This document shows positions 37,870 through 51,234 of a stretch of 64,000 nucleotides of DNA, piece after piece. The position numbers and the translations under genes are program-made. The notes below the pieces were generated by a model. It did not search any database, was not told the origin of the DNA, and saw nothing but the letters and a program-made list of their open reading frames with translations. The DNA comes from Cristatella mucedo (taxonomy: Eukaryota > Bryozoa > Phylactolaemata > Cristatellidae), in contig WPIO01000153.1 in the NCBI GenBank assembly GCA_009760855.2, positions 763,001 through 827,000 on the forward strand, given 5' to 3'. The number at the start of each line of letters is the position of its first letter. The first letter of the stretch is position 1.

Positions 37870-38880
37870 CTTCAAATCTGCTCGTCGGAGCGTGAGCTGG
37901 CTGGTAGCAGAGTGCTGCACCTTTTGTCAAGCGTTTTGCACTTTAATGAAACATTTCGCACGACTTCCCTGTTGATCGCGGAATATCTAGAAACGTTAAA
38001 TCTGCTCGTTGGAGCGTGCACTGGCAGCAGCAGAGTGCTGCACCTTGTTTTAAGCATTTCGCACTTGAAAAACACCTTTCGCAAGAGTTTGCAGCAGATT
38101 GCAGAATATCCTGAAACTTCAAATCTGCTTTTCGGAGCGTGGGCTAGCTGGCGGCAGAGTCCTGGACCTTATTGCTAGCGTTTCCCACTTGAATAACACA
38201 TTTCGCACGAGTTCGAAGCTGATCGCTTAATATCCAGAAACTTAAAATCTGATTTTCGGAGCGTGCAGTAGCTGGCAGCTGAGTGTTGCACCTTCTTTCA
38301 AGCATTTCGCACGTTAATACCACGTTTCGCACAAGTTCCCAGCAGATCGTGAAATAACTAAAAACTTCAAATCTGCTCTTCGGAGCATGCTCTGGCTGGC
38401 AGCATAGTGCTGCACCTTGTTTCATGCATTTCGCACTCTAATAACACATTTCGCACGAGTTCGCAGCAGATTGCTGAATATCCAGAAAATTCAAATCTGC
38501 TCGTCGAAGCGTGCACTGGCTGGCAGCAGCTTGCTGCACCTTGTTTCAAGCAGTTCGCATTTGAAAACACGTTTCGCTTGAGTTTGCAGCAGATCGTGAA
38601 ATAAATAGAAACTTCAAATCTGCTATTCGGAGCGTGCCCTGGCTGGCAGCAGAGTGCTGCACCTTGTCGCAAGCATTTCGCCCTCGAATAACACATTTCG
38701 CACGAGTTCGCAACAGTTTGCGGAATATCTAGACACTTCAAATCTGCTTGCCGGAGCGTGCGGTAGCTGGCAGCTGATTGCTGCACCTTCCCTTAAGCAT
38801 TTCGCACTTGAAAAACTCATTTTGCACGAGTTCGCACCAGATCGCGGAATATCTAAAAACGTCAAATCAGCTCTTCCGAG
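37870..38880. repeat. Segment related to 47,530-48,500
   Basis: Monomers with CACTGGCAGCAGCAGAGTG, GGCGGCAGAGTCCTGGACC, CACGTTAATACCACG and AACACGTTTCGC/AACACGTTTTGC follow one another here and again about 9.57 kb downstream in the same order, with single-monomer gains and losses. The same series recurs inside the 29-monomer HOR at 57,330-58,100 and 60,920-61,690. Confidence 0.65.
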
Positions 38881-41114
38881 CGTGCACTGGCTGGCAGCAG
38901 AGTGCTGCAAATTGTTTGAAGCATTTCGCACTTGAATAACACATTTCGCACGAGTTCGCAGCAGATCGCGGAATATCCAGAAACTTTAAATATGCTTTTC
39001 GGAGCGAGCAGTAGCTGGCATCAGAGTGCTGAACCTGGTTTCCTGCATTTCGCACTTAAATAACACATTTCGCACGAGTTCGCAGCAGATTGCCGAGTAC
39101 CTAGAAAATTCTAATCTGCTCGTCGGAGCGTGAGCTGGCTGGCAGCAGAGTGCTGCACCTTGTTTCGTGCATTTCGCACTCTAATAACACATTTCGCACG
39201 AGTTCGCAGCAGATTGCTGAATATCCAGAAAATTCAAATCTGCTCGTCGGAGCGTGCACTGGCTGGCAGCAGAGTGCAGCACCTTGTTTCAAGCATTTCG
39301 CCCTTGAATAACACATTTCGCTTGAGTTCGCAGCAGATCGTGAAATAAACAGAAACTTCAAATCTGCTATTCGGCGCGTGCCCTGGCTGGCAGCAGAGTG
39401 CTGCAGCTTTGCGCAAGTATTTCGCCCTTGAATAACACATTTCGCACGAGTTCCCAACAGATTGCGGAATATCTAGAAACTTCAAGTCTGCTCGTCGGAG
39501 TGTGAGCTAACTGGCAGCTGAGTGCTGCACCTTGTTTCAAGCATTTCGCACGGTAATAACACATTTCGCACGAGTTCTTAGCAGATCGCGGAATATCTAG
39601 AAACCTAAAATCTGCTCTTCGGAGCGTGTGCTAGCTGGCACCAGAGTACTGCACCTGGTTACTAGCATGGCTCGATTGACTAATTCATTTCGCACAAGTT
39701 CGCAGCAGATTGCGGAGTATCCAGAAACTTCAAATCTGCTTTTCGGAGCATGGGGTAGCTGGCAGCAGAGTGCTGCACCTTGTTGCAGGCATTTCGCACT
39801 TGAATAACTCATTTTGCACAAGTTCGCTGCAGATCGCGGAATATCTAGAAACTTTAAATCTGCTCGTCAGAGCCTGCACTGGCTGGCAGCAGAGTGCAGC
39901 AACTTGTTGCAAGAGTTTCCCACTTGAATAACACATTTCGCGCGAGTTCGCAGCTGATTGCGTAATATCCTGAACTTTCAAATCTGCTTTTCGGAGCGTG
40001 GGCTAGCTGGCAGCAGAGTGCTGTACCTTATTGCAAGCGTTTCCCACTCAAATAACACATTTCGCACGAGTTCTCAGCTGATTGCTTAATATCCAGAAAC
40101 TTAAAATCTGATTTTCGGAGCGTGCGGTAGCTGGCATCTGAGTGCTGCACCTTCTTTCAAGCATTTCGCACGTTAATACCACGTTTCGCACAAGTTCCCA
40201 GCATATCGTGAAATATCTAGAAACTTCAAATCTGCTTTTCGGAGCATGCAGTGGCTGGCAGCATAGTGCTGCACCTTGTTTAGTGCATTTCGCACTCTAA
40301 TAACACATTTCGCACGAGTTCCCAGCAGATTGCTGAATATCCAGAAAATTTAAATCTGCTCGTCAGAGCGTGCAATGGCTGGCAGCAGAGTGCAGCAGCT
40401 TGTTTCAAGCATTTCGCACATGAAAAACACGATTCGCTCGAGTTCGCAGAAGATCGCAGAATAATTAGAAACTTCAAATCTGCTATTCGGAACGTGCCCT
40501 GGCTGGCAGCAGAGTGCTGCACCTTGTTTCTAGCATTTTGCACGTGAAGAACACATTTCGCACGAGTTCGCAGCAGATCGCAGAATAACTAGAAACTTCA
40601 AATGTGCTTGCCGGAGCGTGCGGTAGCTGGCAGCAGATTGCTGCACCTTCCCTTTAGCATTTCGCACTTGAAAAACTCATTTTGCACGAGTTCGCACCAG
40701 ATCGCGGAATATCTAGAAACTTCAAATCTGCTCTTCAGAACGTGCACTGGCTGGCAGCAGAGTGCAGCACCTTGTTTAAAGCATTTCGCACTTGAAAAAC
40801 ACTTTTCGCAAGAGTTTGCAGCAGATCGCAGAATAACCTGAAACTTCAAATCTGCTCTTCGGAGCGTTGGCTAGCTGGCGGCAGAGTCCTGGACCTTATT
40901 GCAAGCGTTTCCTACTTGAATAACACATTTCGCACGAGTTCGAAGCTGATTGCTTAATATCCAGAAACTTAAATTCTGATTTTCGGAGCGTACGGTAGCT
41001 GGCACCTGAGTGCTTCACCTTCGTTCAAGCATTTCGCACGTTAATACCACGTTTCGCACAAGTTCCCTCCAGATCGTGAAATATCTAGAAACTTTAAAAT
41101 CTGCTCTTTGGAGC

Positions 41115-44100
41115 ATGCAGTGGCTGGCAGCATAGTGCTGCACCTTGTGTCGTGCATTTCGCACTCTAATAACACATTTCGCACGAGTTCGCAGCAGATT
41201 GGTGAATATCCAGAAAATTCAAATCTGCTCGTCGAAGCGTGCACTGGCTGGCAGCAGCTTGCTGCACCTTTTTTCAAGCAGTTCGCATTTAAAAAACACG
41301 TTTTGCTCGAGTTCGCAGCAGATCGTGAAATAAATAGAAACTTCAAATCTGCTATTCGGAGCGTGCCCTGGCTGGCACTAGAGTGCTGCACCTTGTCGCA
41401 AGCATTTCGCCCTTGAATAACACATTTTGCACGAGTTCGCAACAGATTTTGGAATATCTAGAAAGTTTAAATCTGCTTGCCGGAGCGTGCTGTAGCTGGC
41501 AGCTGATCGCTGCACCTTTCCTTAAGAATTTCGCACTTGAAAAACTCATTTTGCACGAGTTCGCACCAAATCGCGGAATATCTAGAAACTTTAAATCTGC
41601 TCGCCGGTGCGTAAGCTGGCTGGAACCAGAGTGCTACACCTTGCTCTAAGCATTTCGCACTTAAAAACTCATTTCGCACGTGTTACCATCAGATCGCGGA
41701 ATATCCAGAAACTTCAAATCTGCTCTTCGGAGCGTGCACTGGCTGGCAGCAGAGTGCTGCACCTAGTTACAACCATTTCGCAATTGAATAATTCATTTCG
41801 CACAGGTTCGCAGCAGATTGCGGAATATCTAGAAACTTTAAATCTGCTCGCCAGTGCTTGAGCTGGCTGGCAGCAGAGTGCTACACCTTGCTTTAAGCAT
41901 TTCGCACTTAAAAAACTCATTTCGCACGAGTTAGCATCAGATCGCGGAATATCCAGAAACTTCAAATCTGCTATTAGGAGCTGCGGTAGCTGGCAGCTGA
42001 GTGCTGCACCTTGCTTCAAGCATGTCGAACTTGAATGACTCATTTCGCACGAGTTCGCAGCTGATCGCGGAATATCCAGAAACTTCTAATCTGCTTTTCG
42101 GAGCGTGGGCTGGCAGGCAGCAGAGTGCTGCACCTTGTTTCTAGCATTTCGCACTTGAATAATACGTTTCGCACAAGTTCGCAGCAGATTGAGGAATATC
42201 TAGAAACTTAAAGTCCGCTCGTCGGAGCGTGGGCTAACTGGCAGCTGAGTGCTGCACCTTGTTTCAAGCACGTTATATACATATTTCGAACGAGTTTGTA
42301 GCTGATCGCTGAATATGTAGAAATTTAAAATCTCCTCTTCGGAGCGTGCTGTAGCTGGCAGCAGAGTAGTGCACCTTGTTACAAGCATGGCTCGATTGAC
42401 TAACTCATTTCGCACAAGTTCGCAGCAGATCGCAGAGTATCTAAAAACTTCAAATCTACTTTTCGGAGCGTGGGTTAGCTGGCAGCAGAGTGATGCACCT
42501 AGTTTCAAGCATTTCGCAATTGAATAACACATTTCGCAAGAGTTCGCTGCAGATCGTGGAATATCTAGAAACTTTAAATCTGCTCGTCGGAGCCTGCACT
42601 GGCTGGCAGCAGAGTGCTGCACCTTGTTGCTAGCGTTTCATACTTGAATAACACATTTCGCGCAAGTTCGCAGCTGATTGCTTAATATCCAGAAATTTCA
42701 AATCTGATTTTCGGATCGTGCGGTAGTTGGCAGCTGAGTGCTGCACCTTCTTTCAAGCATTTCGCACGTTAATACCACGTTTCGCACAAGTTCCCAGCAG
42801 ATCGTGGAATATCTAGAAACTTCAAATCTGTTAGCCGGTGAGTGAGCTGTCTGGCAGCTGAGAGCTGCACCTTGTTTCAAGCTTTTCGCACGTGAATAAC
42901 ACATTTCGCACAAGTTCGCAGCAGATCGCGGAATATCAAGAAACTTCAAATCTTCTCTTCGGAGCATGCAGTGGGTGGCAGGATAGTGCTGCACCTTGTT
43001 TCGTGCATTTCGCACTCTAATAACACATTTCGCACGAGTTCCCAGCAGAATGCTGAGTATCTAGAAAATTCAAATCTGCTCGTCGAAGGATGCACTGGCT
43101 GGCAGCAGCGTGCTGCACCTTGTTTCAAGCTTTTCGCACTTAAAAGACACATTTCGCTCGAGTTCACAGAAGATCGCAGAATAATTAGAAACTTCAAATC
43201 TGCTATTCGGAGCGTGCCCTGGCTGGCTGCAGATTGCTGCACCTTGTCGCAAGCATTTCGCCCTTGAATAACACATTTCGCACGAGTTCGCAACCGATTG
43301 CGGAATATTTAGAAACTTCAAATCTGCTTACCGGAGCGTGCGGTAGCTGGCAGCTAATTGCTGCACCTTCCCTTAAGCATTTCGCATTGGAAAAACACAT
43401 TTTGCACGAGTTCGCAGCAGATCGCGGAATATCTAGAAACTTTTAATCTGCTCGCCGGTGCGTGAGCTGGCTGGAAGCAGAGTGCTACACCTTGCTCTAA
43501 GCATTTTGCACTTAAAAACTTATTTCGCACGTGGTACCAGCATATCGTGAAATATCTAGAAACTTCAAATCCGTTCTTCGGAGCGTGCACTGGGTGGCAG
43601 CAGAGTGCTGCACCTAGTTACAACCATTTCGCAATTGAATAATTCATTGTGCACAGCTTCGCAGCAGATTTCGGAACATCTAGAAACTTTAAATCTGCTC
43701 GCCGGTGCGTGAGCTGGCTGGCAGCAGAGTGCTACACCTTGCTTTAAGCATTTCGCACTTGAATAACACATTTCGCACGAGTTCGCAGCAGATCGCGGAA
43801 TATCCAGAAACTTCAAATCTGCTCTTCGGAGCTAGCAGTACCTGGCATCAGAGTGCTGAACCTGGTTTCCTGCATTTCGCACTTGAATAACACATTTCGC
43901 ACGAGTTCGCAGCAGATTGCCGAATACCTAAAAAATTCTAATCTGCTCGTCGGAGCGTGCACTGGCTGGCAGCCGAGTGCAGCACCTTGTTTCAAGCATT
44001 TCGCACTTGAAAGACACATTTCGCTCAAGTTCGCAGAAGATCACAGAATAATTAGAAACATCAAATCTGCTATTCGGAGCGTGCCCTGGCTGGCAGCAGA

Positions 44101-44300
44101 GTGCTGCACCTAGTCGCAAGAATTTCGCCCTTGAATAACACATTTCGCACGAGTTCGCAACCGATTGCGGAATATTTAGAAACTTTAAATCTGCTTACCG
44201 GAGCGTGCAGTAGCTGGCAGCTAATTGCTGCACCTTCCCTTAAGCATTTCGCATTGGAAAAACACATTTTGCACGAGTTCGCAGCAGATCACGGAATATC
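41115..44300. repeat. 3.2-kb segment repeated at 6,934 bp, copy 1
   Basis: About 26 monomers match 48,049-51,234 at an offset that is constant at 6,934 bp over most of the length, with few differences by eye. The stretch 42,080-44,004 is also present at 45,550-47,476. Inside this copy, 43,195-43,760 is itself repeated at 44,062-44,627 (867 bp, 7 monomers). Confidence 0.85.
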
Positions 44301-45549
44301 TAGAAACTTTTAATCTGCTCGCCGGTGCGTGAGCTGGCTGGAAGCAGAGTGCTACACCTTGCTCTAAGCATTTTGCACTTAAAAACTTATTTCGCACGTG
44401 GTACCAGCATATCGTGAAATATCTAGAAACTTCAAATCCGTTCTTCGGAGCGTGCACTGGGTGGCAGCAGAGTGCTGCACCTAGTTACAACCATTTCGCA
44501 ATTGAATAATTCATTGTGCACAGCTTCGCAGCAGATTTCGGAACATCTAGAAACTTTAAATCTGCTCGCCGGTGCGTGAGCTGGCTGGCAGCAGAGTGCT
44601 ACACCTTGCTTTAAGCATTTCGCACGTAAATAACACGTTTCGCACGAGTTCGCACCAGATCGCGGAATATGTAGAAACTTTAAATCTGCTTCTCGGAGCT
44701 AGCAGTACCTGGCATCAGCGTGCTGAACCTAGTTTCCTGCATTTCGCACTTGAAAAACACGTTTTTCGCACGAGTTCGCAGCAGATGCCGAATACCTAAA
44801 AAATTCTAATCTGCTCGTCGGAGCGTGCACTGGCTGGCAGCCGAGTGCAGCACCTTGTTTCAAGCATTTCGCTCTCGAATAACACATTTCGCACGAGTTC
44901 GCAGCAGATCGCAGAATAACTAGAAACTTCAAATCTGCTTTTCGGAGCGTGCGGTGGCTGTCAGCAGAGTGCTGCACCTTGTTTCAAGCTTTTGGCACTT
45001 GATAAAACATTTCGCACGACTTCGCTGTTGATCGTGGAATATCTAGAAACTTTAAATCTGCTCGTTAGAGCGTGCACTGGCGGGCAGCAGAGTGCTGCAC
45101 CATGTTTAGAGCATTTCGCACGTAAATAACACGTTTCGCAAGAGTGTTACCAGCAGATCGCAGAATATCCTGAAATTTCAAATCTGCTTTTCGGAGCGTG
45201 GGCTAGCTGGCGGCAGAGTGCTGCACCTGATTGCAGGCATTTCGCACTTGAATAATTCATTTCGCACGAGTTCGCAGCAGATCGCGGAATATCTAGAAAC
45301 TTCAAATCTGCTTGTCGGAGCGTGAGCTGGCTGGCAGCAGAGTGCTGCACCTTGTTTAAAGCATTTCGCACGTAAAAACACATTTCGCACAAGTTCCCAG
45401 CAGATCGTGGAATATCTAAAAACTTCAAATCTGCTCGTCGGAGCGTGCTGTAGCTGGCAGCTGAGTGCTGCACCTTGTTTCAAGCATTTCGCACTTGAAA
45501 AACTCATTTCGCACGAGTTCGCAGCAGATCGCGGAATATCCAGAAACTT

Positions 45550-47476
45550 CAATCTGCTTTTCGGAGCGTGGGCTGGCAGGCAGCAGAGTGCTGCACCTTG
45601 TTTCAAGCATTTCGCACTTGAATAATACGTTTCGCACAAGTTCGCAGCAGATTGTGGAATATCTAGAAACTTAAAGTCCGCTCGTCGGAGCGTGGGCTAA
45701 CTGGCAGCTGAGTGCTGCACCTTGTTTCAAGCATTTATATACATAATAACACATTTTCGAACGAGTTTGTAGCTGATCGCTGAATATGTAGAAATTTAAA
45801 ATCTCCTCTTCGGAGCGTGTGCTAGCTGGCAGCATAGTGCTGCACCTTGTTTCAAGCATTTCGCACTTGACTAACTCATTTCGCACAAGTTCGCAGCAGA
45901 TCGCAGAATATCTAAAAACTTCAAATCTACTTTTCGGAGCGTGGGTTAGCTGGCAGCAGAGTGATGCACCTAGTTTCAAGCATTTCGCAATTGAATAACA
46001 CATTTCGCAAGAGTTCGCTGCAGATCGTGGAATATCTAGAAACTTTAAATCTGCTCTTCGGAGCCTGCACTGGCTGGCAGCAGAGTGCTGCACCTTGTTG
46101 CTAGCGTTTCCCACTTGAATAACACATTTCGCACAAGTTCGCAGCTGATTGCTTAATATCCAGAAAATTTCAAATCTGATTTTCGGATCGTGCGGTAGTT
46201 GGCAGCTGAGTGCTGCACCTTCTTTCAAGCATTTCGCACGTTAATACCACGTTTCGCACAAGTTCCCAGCAGATCGTGGAATATCTAGAAACTTCAAATC
46301 TGTTAGCCGGTGACTGAGCTGTCTGGCAGCTGAGAGCTGCACCTTGTTTCAAGCTTTTCGCACGTGAATAACACATTTCGCACAAGTTCGCAGCAGATCG
46401 CGGAATATCAAGAAACTTCAAATCTTCTCTTCGGAGCATGCAGTGGGTGGCAGGATAGTGCTGCACCTTGTTTCGTGCATTTCGCACTCTAATAACACAT
46501 TTCGCACGAGTTCCCAGCAGAATGCTAAGTATCTAGAAAATTCAAATCTGCTCGTCGAAGGATGCACTGGCTGGCAGCAGCGTGCTGCACCTTGTTTCAA
46601 GCTTTTCGCACTTGAAAGACACATTTCGCTTGAGTTCGCAGAAGATCGCAGAATAATTAGAAACTTCAAATCTGCTATTCGGAGCGTGCCCTGGCTGGCA
46701 GCAGATTGCTGCACCTTGTCGCAAGCATTTCGCCCTTGAATAACACATTTCGCACGAGTTCGCAACCGATTGCGGAATATTTAGAAACTTCAAATCTGCT
46801 TACCGGAGCGTGCGGTAGCTGGCAGCTAATTGCTGCACCCTCCCTTAAGCATTTCGCATTGGAAAAACACATTTTTGCACGAGTTCGCAGCAGATCGCGG
46901 AATATCTAGAAACTTTTTAATCTGCTCGCCGGTGCGTGAGCTGGCTGGAAGCAGAGTGCTACACCTTGCTCTAAGCATTTTGCACTTAAAAACTTATTTC
47001 GCACGTGGTACCAGCATATCGTGAAATATCTAGAAACTTCAAATCCGTTCTTCGGAGCGTGCACTGGGTGGCAGCAGAGTGCTGCACCTAGTTACAACCA
47101 TTTCGCAATTGAATAATTCATTGTGCACAGCTTCGCAGCAGATTTCGGAACATCTAGAAACTTTAAATCTGCTCGCCGGTGCGTGAGCTGGCTGGCAGCA
47201 GAGTGCTACACCTTGCTTTAAGCATTTCGCACTTGAATAACACATTTCGCACGAGTTCGCAGCAGATCGCGGAATATCCAGAAACTTCAAATCTGCTCTT
47301 CGGAGCTAGCAGTACCTGGCATCAGAGTGCTGAACCTGGTTTCCTGCATTTCGCACTTGAATAACACATTTCGCACGAGTTCGCAGCAGATTGCCGAATA
47401 CCTAAAAAATTCTAATCTGCTCGTCGGAGCGTGCACTGGCTGGCAGCCGAGTGCAGCACCTTGTTTCAAGCATTTC
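45550..47476. repeat. Middle partial copy of the 3.2-kb segment
   Basis: About 15.5 monomers match 42,080-44,004 (offset about 3,472) and 49,013-50,938 (offset about 3,462). It differs from both by a patch at 45,830-45,870, where the marker CATGGCTCGATTGAC is replaced by CATTTCGCACTTGAC, and by small changes such as ATTTATATACATAATAACAC at 45,736. Confidence 0.8.
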
Positions 47477-48048
47477 GCCCTTGAACAACTCATTTCGCAC
47501 GAGTTCGCAGCAGATCGCAGAATAACTAGAAACTTCAAATCTGCTCGTCGGAGCGTGAGCTGGCTGGTAGCAGAGTGCTGCACCTTTTGTCAAGCATTTT
47601 GCACTTGATAAAACATTTCGCACGACTTCGCTGTTGATCGTGGAATATCTAGAAACGTTAAATCTGCTCGTTAGAGCGTGCACTGGCAGCAGCAGAGTGC
47701 TGCACCTTGTTTTAAGCATTTCGCACTTAAAAAACACTTTTCGCAAGAGTTTGCAGCAGATCGCAGAATATCCTGAAACTTCAAATCTGCTTTTCGGAGC
47801 GTGGGCTAGCTGGCGGCAGAGTCCTGGACCTTATTGCAAGCGTTTCCCACTTGAATAACACATTTCGCACGAGTTCGAAGCTGATCGCTTAATATCCAGA
47901 AACTTAAAATCTGATTTTCGGAGCGTGCGGTAGCTGGCACCTGAGTGCTGCACCTTCTTTCAAGCATTTCGCACGTTAATACCACGTTTCGCACAAGTTC
48001 CCAGCAGATCGTGAAATATCTTAAAAGTTCAAATCTGCTCTTCGGAGC

Positions 48049-51000
48049 ATGCTCTGGCTGGCAGCATAGTGCTGCACCTTGTTTCGTGCATTTCGCACTC
48101 TAATAACACATTTCGCACGAGTTCGCAGCAGATTGCTGAATATCCAGAAAATTCAAATCTGCTCGTCGAAGCGTGCACTGGCTGGCAGCAGCTTGCTGCA
48201 CCTTTTTTCAAGCAGTTCGCATTTGAAAAACACGTTTTGCTCGAGTTCGCAGCAGATCGTGAAATAAATAGAAACTTCAAATCTGCTATTCGGAGCGTGC
48301 CCTGGCTGGCAGCAGAGTGCTGCACCTTGTCGCAAGCATTTCGCCCTTGAATAACACATTTTGCACGAGTTCGCAACAGATTGTGGAATATCTAGAAACT
48401 TTAAATCTGCTTGCCGGAGCGTGCTGTAGCTGGCAGCTGATCGCTGCACCTTTCCTTAAGAATTTCGCACTTGAAAAACTCATTTTGCACGAGTTCGCAC
48501 CAAATCGCGGAATATCTAGAAACTTTAAATCTGCTCGCCGGTGCGTAAGCAGGCGGGAAGCAGAGTGCTACACCTTGCTCTAAGCATTTCGCACTTAAAA
48601 ACTCATTTCGCACGTGTTACCATCAGATCGCGGAATATCCAGAAACTTCAAATCTGCTCTTCGGAGCGTGCACTGGCTGGCAGCAGAGTGCTGCACCTAG
48701 TTACAACCATTTCGCAATTGAATAATTCATTTCGCACAGGTTCGCAGCAGATTGCGGAATATCTAGAAACTTTAAATCTGCTCGCCAGTGCTTGAGCTGG
48801 CTGGCAGCAGAGTGCTACACCTTCCTTTAAGCATTTCGCACTTAAAAAACTCATTTCGCACGAGTTAGCATCAGATCGCGGAATATCCAGAAACTTCAAA
48901 TCTGCTATTAGGAGCTGCGGTAGCTGGCAGCTGAGTGCTGCACCTTGCTTCAAGCATTTCGAACTTGAATGACTCATTTCGCACGAGTTCGCAGCTGATC
49001 GCGGAATATCCGGAAACTTCTAATCTGCTTTTCGGAGCGTGGGCTGGCAGGCAGCAGAGTGCTGCACCTTGTTTCTAGCATTTCGCACTTGAATAATACG
49101 TTTCGCACAAGTTCGCAGCAGATTGAGGAATATCTAGAAACTTAAAGTCCGCTCGTCGGAGCGTGGGCTAACTGGCAGCTGAGTGCTGCACCTTGTTTCA
49201 AGCACGTTATATACATATTTCGAACGAGTTTGTAGCTGATCGCTGAATATGTAGAAATTTAAAATCTCCTCTTCGGAGCGTGCTGTAGCTGGCAGCAGAG
49301 TAGTGCACCTTGTTACAAGCATGGCTCGATTGACTAACTCATTTCGCACAAGTTCGCAGCAGATCGCAGAGTATCTAAAAACTTCAAATCTACTTTTCGG
49401 AGCGTGGGTTAGCTGGCAGCAGAGTGATGCACCTAGTTTCAAGCATTTCGCAATTGAATAACACATTTCGCAAGAGTTCGCTGCAGATCGTGGAATATCT
49501 AGAAACTTTAAATCTGCTCGTCGGAGCCTGCACTGGCTGGCAGCAGAGTGCTGCACCTTGTTGCTAGCGTTTCCCACTTGAATAACACATTTCGCACAAG
49601 TTCGCAGCTGATTGCTTAATATCCAGAAATTTCAAATCTGATTTTCGGATCGTGCGGTAGTTGGCAGCTGAGTGCTGCACCTTCTTTCAAGCATTTCGCA
49701 CGTTAATACCACGTTTCGCACAAGTTCCCAGCAGATCGTGGAATATCTAGAAACTTCAAATCTGTTAGCCGGTGACTGAGCTGTCTGGCAGCTGAGAGCT
49801 GCACCTTGTTTCAAGCTTTTCGCACGTGAATAACACATTTCGCACAAGTTCGCAGCAGATCGCGGAATATCAAGAAACTTCAAATCTTCTCTTCGGAGCA
49901 TGCAGTGGGTGGCAGGATAGTGCTGCACCTTGTTTCGTGCATTTCGCACTCTAATAACACATTTCGCACGAGTTCCCAGCAGAATGCTGAGTATCTAGAA
50001 AATTCAAATCTGCTCGTCGAAGGATGCACTGGCTGGCAGCAGCGTGCTGCACCTTGTTTCAAGCTTTTCGCACTTGAAAGACACATTTCGCTTGAGTTCG
50101 CAGAAGATCGCAGAATAATTAGAAACTTCAAATCTGCTATTCGGAGCGTGCCCTGGCTGGCAGCAGATTGCTGCACCTTGTCGCAAGCATTTCGCCCTTG
50201 AATAACACATTTCGCACGAGTTCGCAACCGATTGCGGAATATTTAGAAACTTCAAATCTGCTTACCGGAGCGTGCGGTAGCTGGCAGCTAATTGCTGCAC
50301 CCTCCCTTAAGCATTTCGCATTGGAAAAACACATTTTGCACGAGTTCGCAGCAGATCGCGGAATATCTAGAAACTTTTAATCTGCTCGCCGGTGCGTGAG
50401 CTGGCTGGAAGCAGAGTGCTACACCTTGCTCTAAGCATTTTGCACTTAAAAACTTATTTCGCACGTGGTACCAGCATATCGTGAAATATCTAGAAACTTC
50501 AAATCCGTTCTTCGGAGCGTGCACTGGGTGGCAGCAGAGTGCTGCACCTAGTTACAACCATTTCGCAATTGAATAATTCATTGTGCACAGCTTCGCAGCA
50601 GATTTCGGAACATCTAGAAACTTTAAATCTGCTCGCCGGTGCGTGAGCTGGCTGGCAGCAGAGTGCTACACCTTGCTTTAAGCATTTCGCACTTGAATAA
50701 CACATTTCGCACGAGTTCGCAGCAGATCGCGGAATATCCAGAAACTTCAAATCTGCTCTTCGGAGCTAGCAGTACCTGGCATCAGAGTGCTGAACCTGGT
50801 TTCCTGCATTTCGCACTTGAATAACACATTTCGCACGAGTTCGCAGCAGATTGCCGAATACCTAAAAAATTCTAATCTGCTCGTCGGAGCGTGCACTGGC
50901 TGGCAGCCGAGTGCAGCACCTTGTTTCAAGCATTTCGCACTTGAAAGACACATTTCGCTCAAGTTCGCAGAAGATCACAGAATAATTAGAAACATCAAAT

Positions 51001-51234
51001 CTGCTATTCGGAGCGTGCCCTGGCTGGCAGCAGAGTGCTGCACCTTGTCGCAAGCATTTCGCCCTTGAATAACACATTTCGCACGAGTTCGCAACCGATT
51101 GCGGAATATTTAGAAACTTCAAATCTGCTTACCGGAGCGTGCGGTAGCTGGCAGCTAATTGCTGCACCTTCCCTTAAGCATTTCGCATTGGAAAAACACA
51201 TTTTGCACGAGTTCGCAGCAGATCGCAGAATATC
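48049..51234. repeat. 3.2-kb segment repeated at 6,934 bp, copy 2
   Basis: The counterpart of 41,115-44,300. It ends where the following monomer reads CTCGTCGGAGCGTGCACTGG rather than the CTCGCCGGTGCGTGAGCTGG of copy 1. The flank to the right (51,290-51,480 and 52,430-52,690) resembles 39,240-39,560. Confidence 0.85.

Noticed and set aside
45671-46228. The longest open frame (185 codons, minus strand), and many similar 60-150-codon frames on both strands
   Set aside because: The predicted proteins are just the satellite read in rotating frames (124 leaves remainder 1 when divided by 3), so they share the same motifs at 41-residue spacing and appear wherever stop codons in one of the three phases are mutated. 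There is no start context, codon bias or recognisable domain.
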